Assembly: GCA_017308575.1 (NCBI GenBank) | Contig: JAFKEQ010000003.1 | Coordinates: forward strand, 434,001 to 498,000 | Length of the DNA stretch: 64,000 bases | Direction: 5' to 3' | From: Afipia sp. | Lineage (GTDB): Bacteria; Pseudomonadota; Alphaproteobacteria; Rhizobiales; Xanthobacteraceae | Made by a program: the position numbers and the translations under genes | Shown here: in pieces, positions 63,363 through 64,000 of the stretch | Layout of the letters: each line of letters begins with the position of its first letter | How positions within the stretch are numbered: the first letter of the stretch is position 1 | Notes under the pieces: generated by a model | What the model was told of the DNA's origin: nothing | The model's input: the letters and a program-made list of their open reading frames with translations, nothing else | Database searches by the model: none

Positions 63363-63872
63363 TCAGCGCATGGCACCCTGTACGCTTGGCGCGATGGATT
63401 TCGCGAGCATGGCATATCCCTCGGGTGTCAGATGAACACCGTCCGCCTGATGCGGAAGCCCGGACAGCATGCTGTTGCTCATCATAATGACCGGGATGCC
63501 GCGGGCGCTCAGGCGACTCTGGATTTCCGAAGTGCGATCCGGGGTGCCTTTGCGCCGGTCATTGCCGCCCGGCTGAAGGATGACAAGACTGGTGCCGTTC
63601 GGCACCGCACGATCGAGCCGCCGCAGCATTCCTTCCGTCGTGTCGCCATTGATGCCTGCGTTGATGACGCGGACGGACTTGCCGCTGGACTTCAGGATGG
63701 CCTGAAGCTGCGCCGGGTAAGCCTCGTTGCGGGCGACGCCCTTGCCGTAGGTGTTGCTGGCGCCGAGGGCCACGATCGTTGCGGCCTGCGCTAATGCGGG
63801 CCCGAAGCCGAGCGCGATGACTGTGAAGAGGATCCGTGCAAGTGGTCTTGACCAATACTTTCTGAAAAACAT
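63363..63872 (-). CDS. SGNH/GDSL hydrolase (TesA-like), secreted
   Basis: 169 residues. A signal peptide (ILFTVIALGFGPALAQA) precedes IVALGASNTYGKGVA, where the serine block reads GAS rather than GDS. VINAGINGDTT is block II, ILQPGGNDRRKG is block III with Gly-x-Asn-Asp, and HQADGVHLTPEGY is block V with the catalytic Asp and His. Exported esterase/thioesterase; substrate unknown. Confidence 0.88.
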   Translation of the reverse strand: MFFRKYWSRPLARILFTVIALGFGPALAQAATIVALGASNTYGKGVARNEAYPAQLQAILKSSGKSVRVINAGINGDTTEGMLRRLDRAVPNGTSLVILQPGGNDRRKGTPDRTSEIQSRLSARGIPVIMMSNSMLSGLPHQADGVHLTPEGYAMLAKSIAPSVQGAMR

Positions 63873-63954
63873 TTTCCACCTTTATGCCCATCAAAACGCG
63901 GGAAGGAGATTCCCGCAGGAATGATGCCCGAGGAACGCGAGGTTGTCAGCGATC

Positions 63955-63993
63955 CAAAAAAGTTGCGACCGAGCCTGGGGGAGGCTCGGTCGC
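63955..63993 (-). terminator. Intrinsic terminator of a gene beyond the right edge
   Basis: GCGACCGAGCCT-GGGGG-AGGCTCGGTCGC is a perfect 12-bp stem; on the minus strand it is followed by AACTTTTTT. It should end a leftward transcript that comes from outside the window. Confidence 0.8.
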
Positions 63994-64000
63994 GCACGAT

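Overview
The window is high-GC alphaproteobacterial chromosome, most likely Nitrobacteraceae/Bradyrhizobiaceae (Bradyrhizobium, Afipia, Rhodopseudomonas type). Support for this comes from an Usg-like protein, a DUF3126 protein, a four-gene Anbu peptidase cluster, a palindrome resembling the rhizobial Irr-binding ICE motif, a CIRCE element before groESL, and many REP-like palindromic repeats between genes. The genus is inferred.

Left flank (1-15171): ordinary core genome. It holds groES-groEL (minus, CIRCE upstream), a VIT1/CCC1-type iron/manganese transporter, usg, an SDR dehydrogenase, the Anbu cluster (Anbu, transglutaminase-like, alpha-E, circularly permuted ATP-grasp), a CinA-type molybdopterin-binding protein, xanthine phosphoribosyltransferase, a MetE-like protein, a GST, a 2-hydroxychromene-2-carboxylate isomerase-like protein, a quinone oxidoreductase and an enoyl-CoA hydratase.

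Island (15201-54678, about 39.5 kb): an integrated mobilizable element inserted in the anticodon loop of a chromosomal tRNA-Leu(UAA) gene. The 5' half of that tRNA is at 15172-15212 and the 3' half at 54667-54724; they share a 12-bp core and the target is not rebuilt on either side. Next to its integrase the island carries a complete tRNA-Leu(UAA) gene of its own, whose anticodon loop is interrupted by a 206-nt group I intron. The intron splits the very sequence the integrase uses, so the island seems to replace the tRNA it destroys with a copy that cannot be attacked. Two decayed tRNA/intron relics at 46.4 and 48.0 kb suggest repeated rounds. Cargo: nucleotide deaminases; an Eco29kI-type restriction-modification set with Vsr; Gabija (GajA/GajB) plus a HEPN-like third gene; an HNH operon; a solitary methyltransferase; two MobQ/MobL relaxases, each with an RSF1010-like oriT, and two VirD4-like coupling ATPases but no mating-pair apparatus; a resolvase; secreted proteins; two CoiA-like nucleases; a RloC-like anticodon nuclease with a DUF2130 protein; a HEPN protein; and a Fic toxin-antitoxin pair.

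Right flank (54725-64000): core genome again, with small secreted and zinc-ribbon proteins, an FAD monooxygenase, a zf-CHCC protein, an alpha/beta hydrolase, cysE, DUF3126, a gamma-carbonic anhydrase and an SGNH hydrolase. The REP-like repeat families of the left flank reappear here and I saw none inside the island.

Limits: all family calls come from reading motifs and recalled family features; no database or folding program was run.
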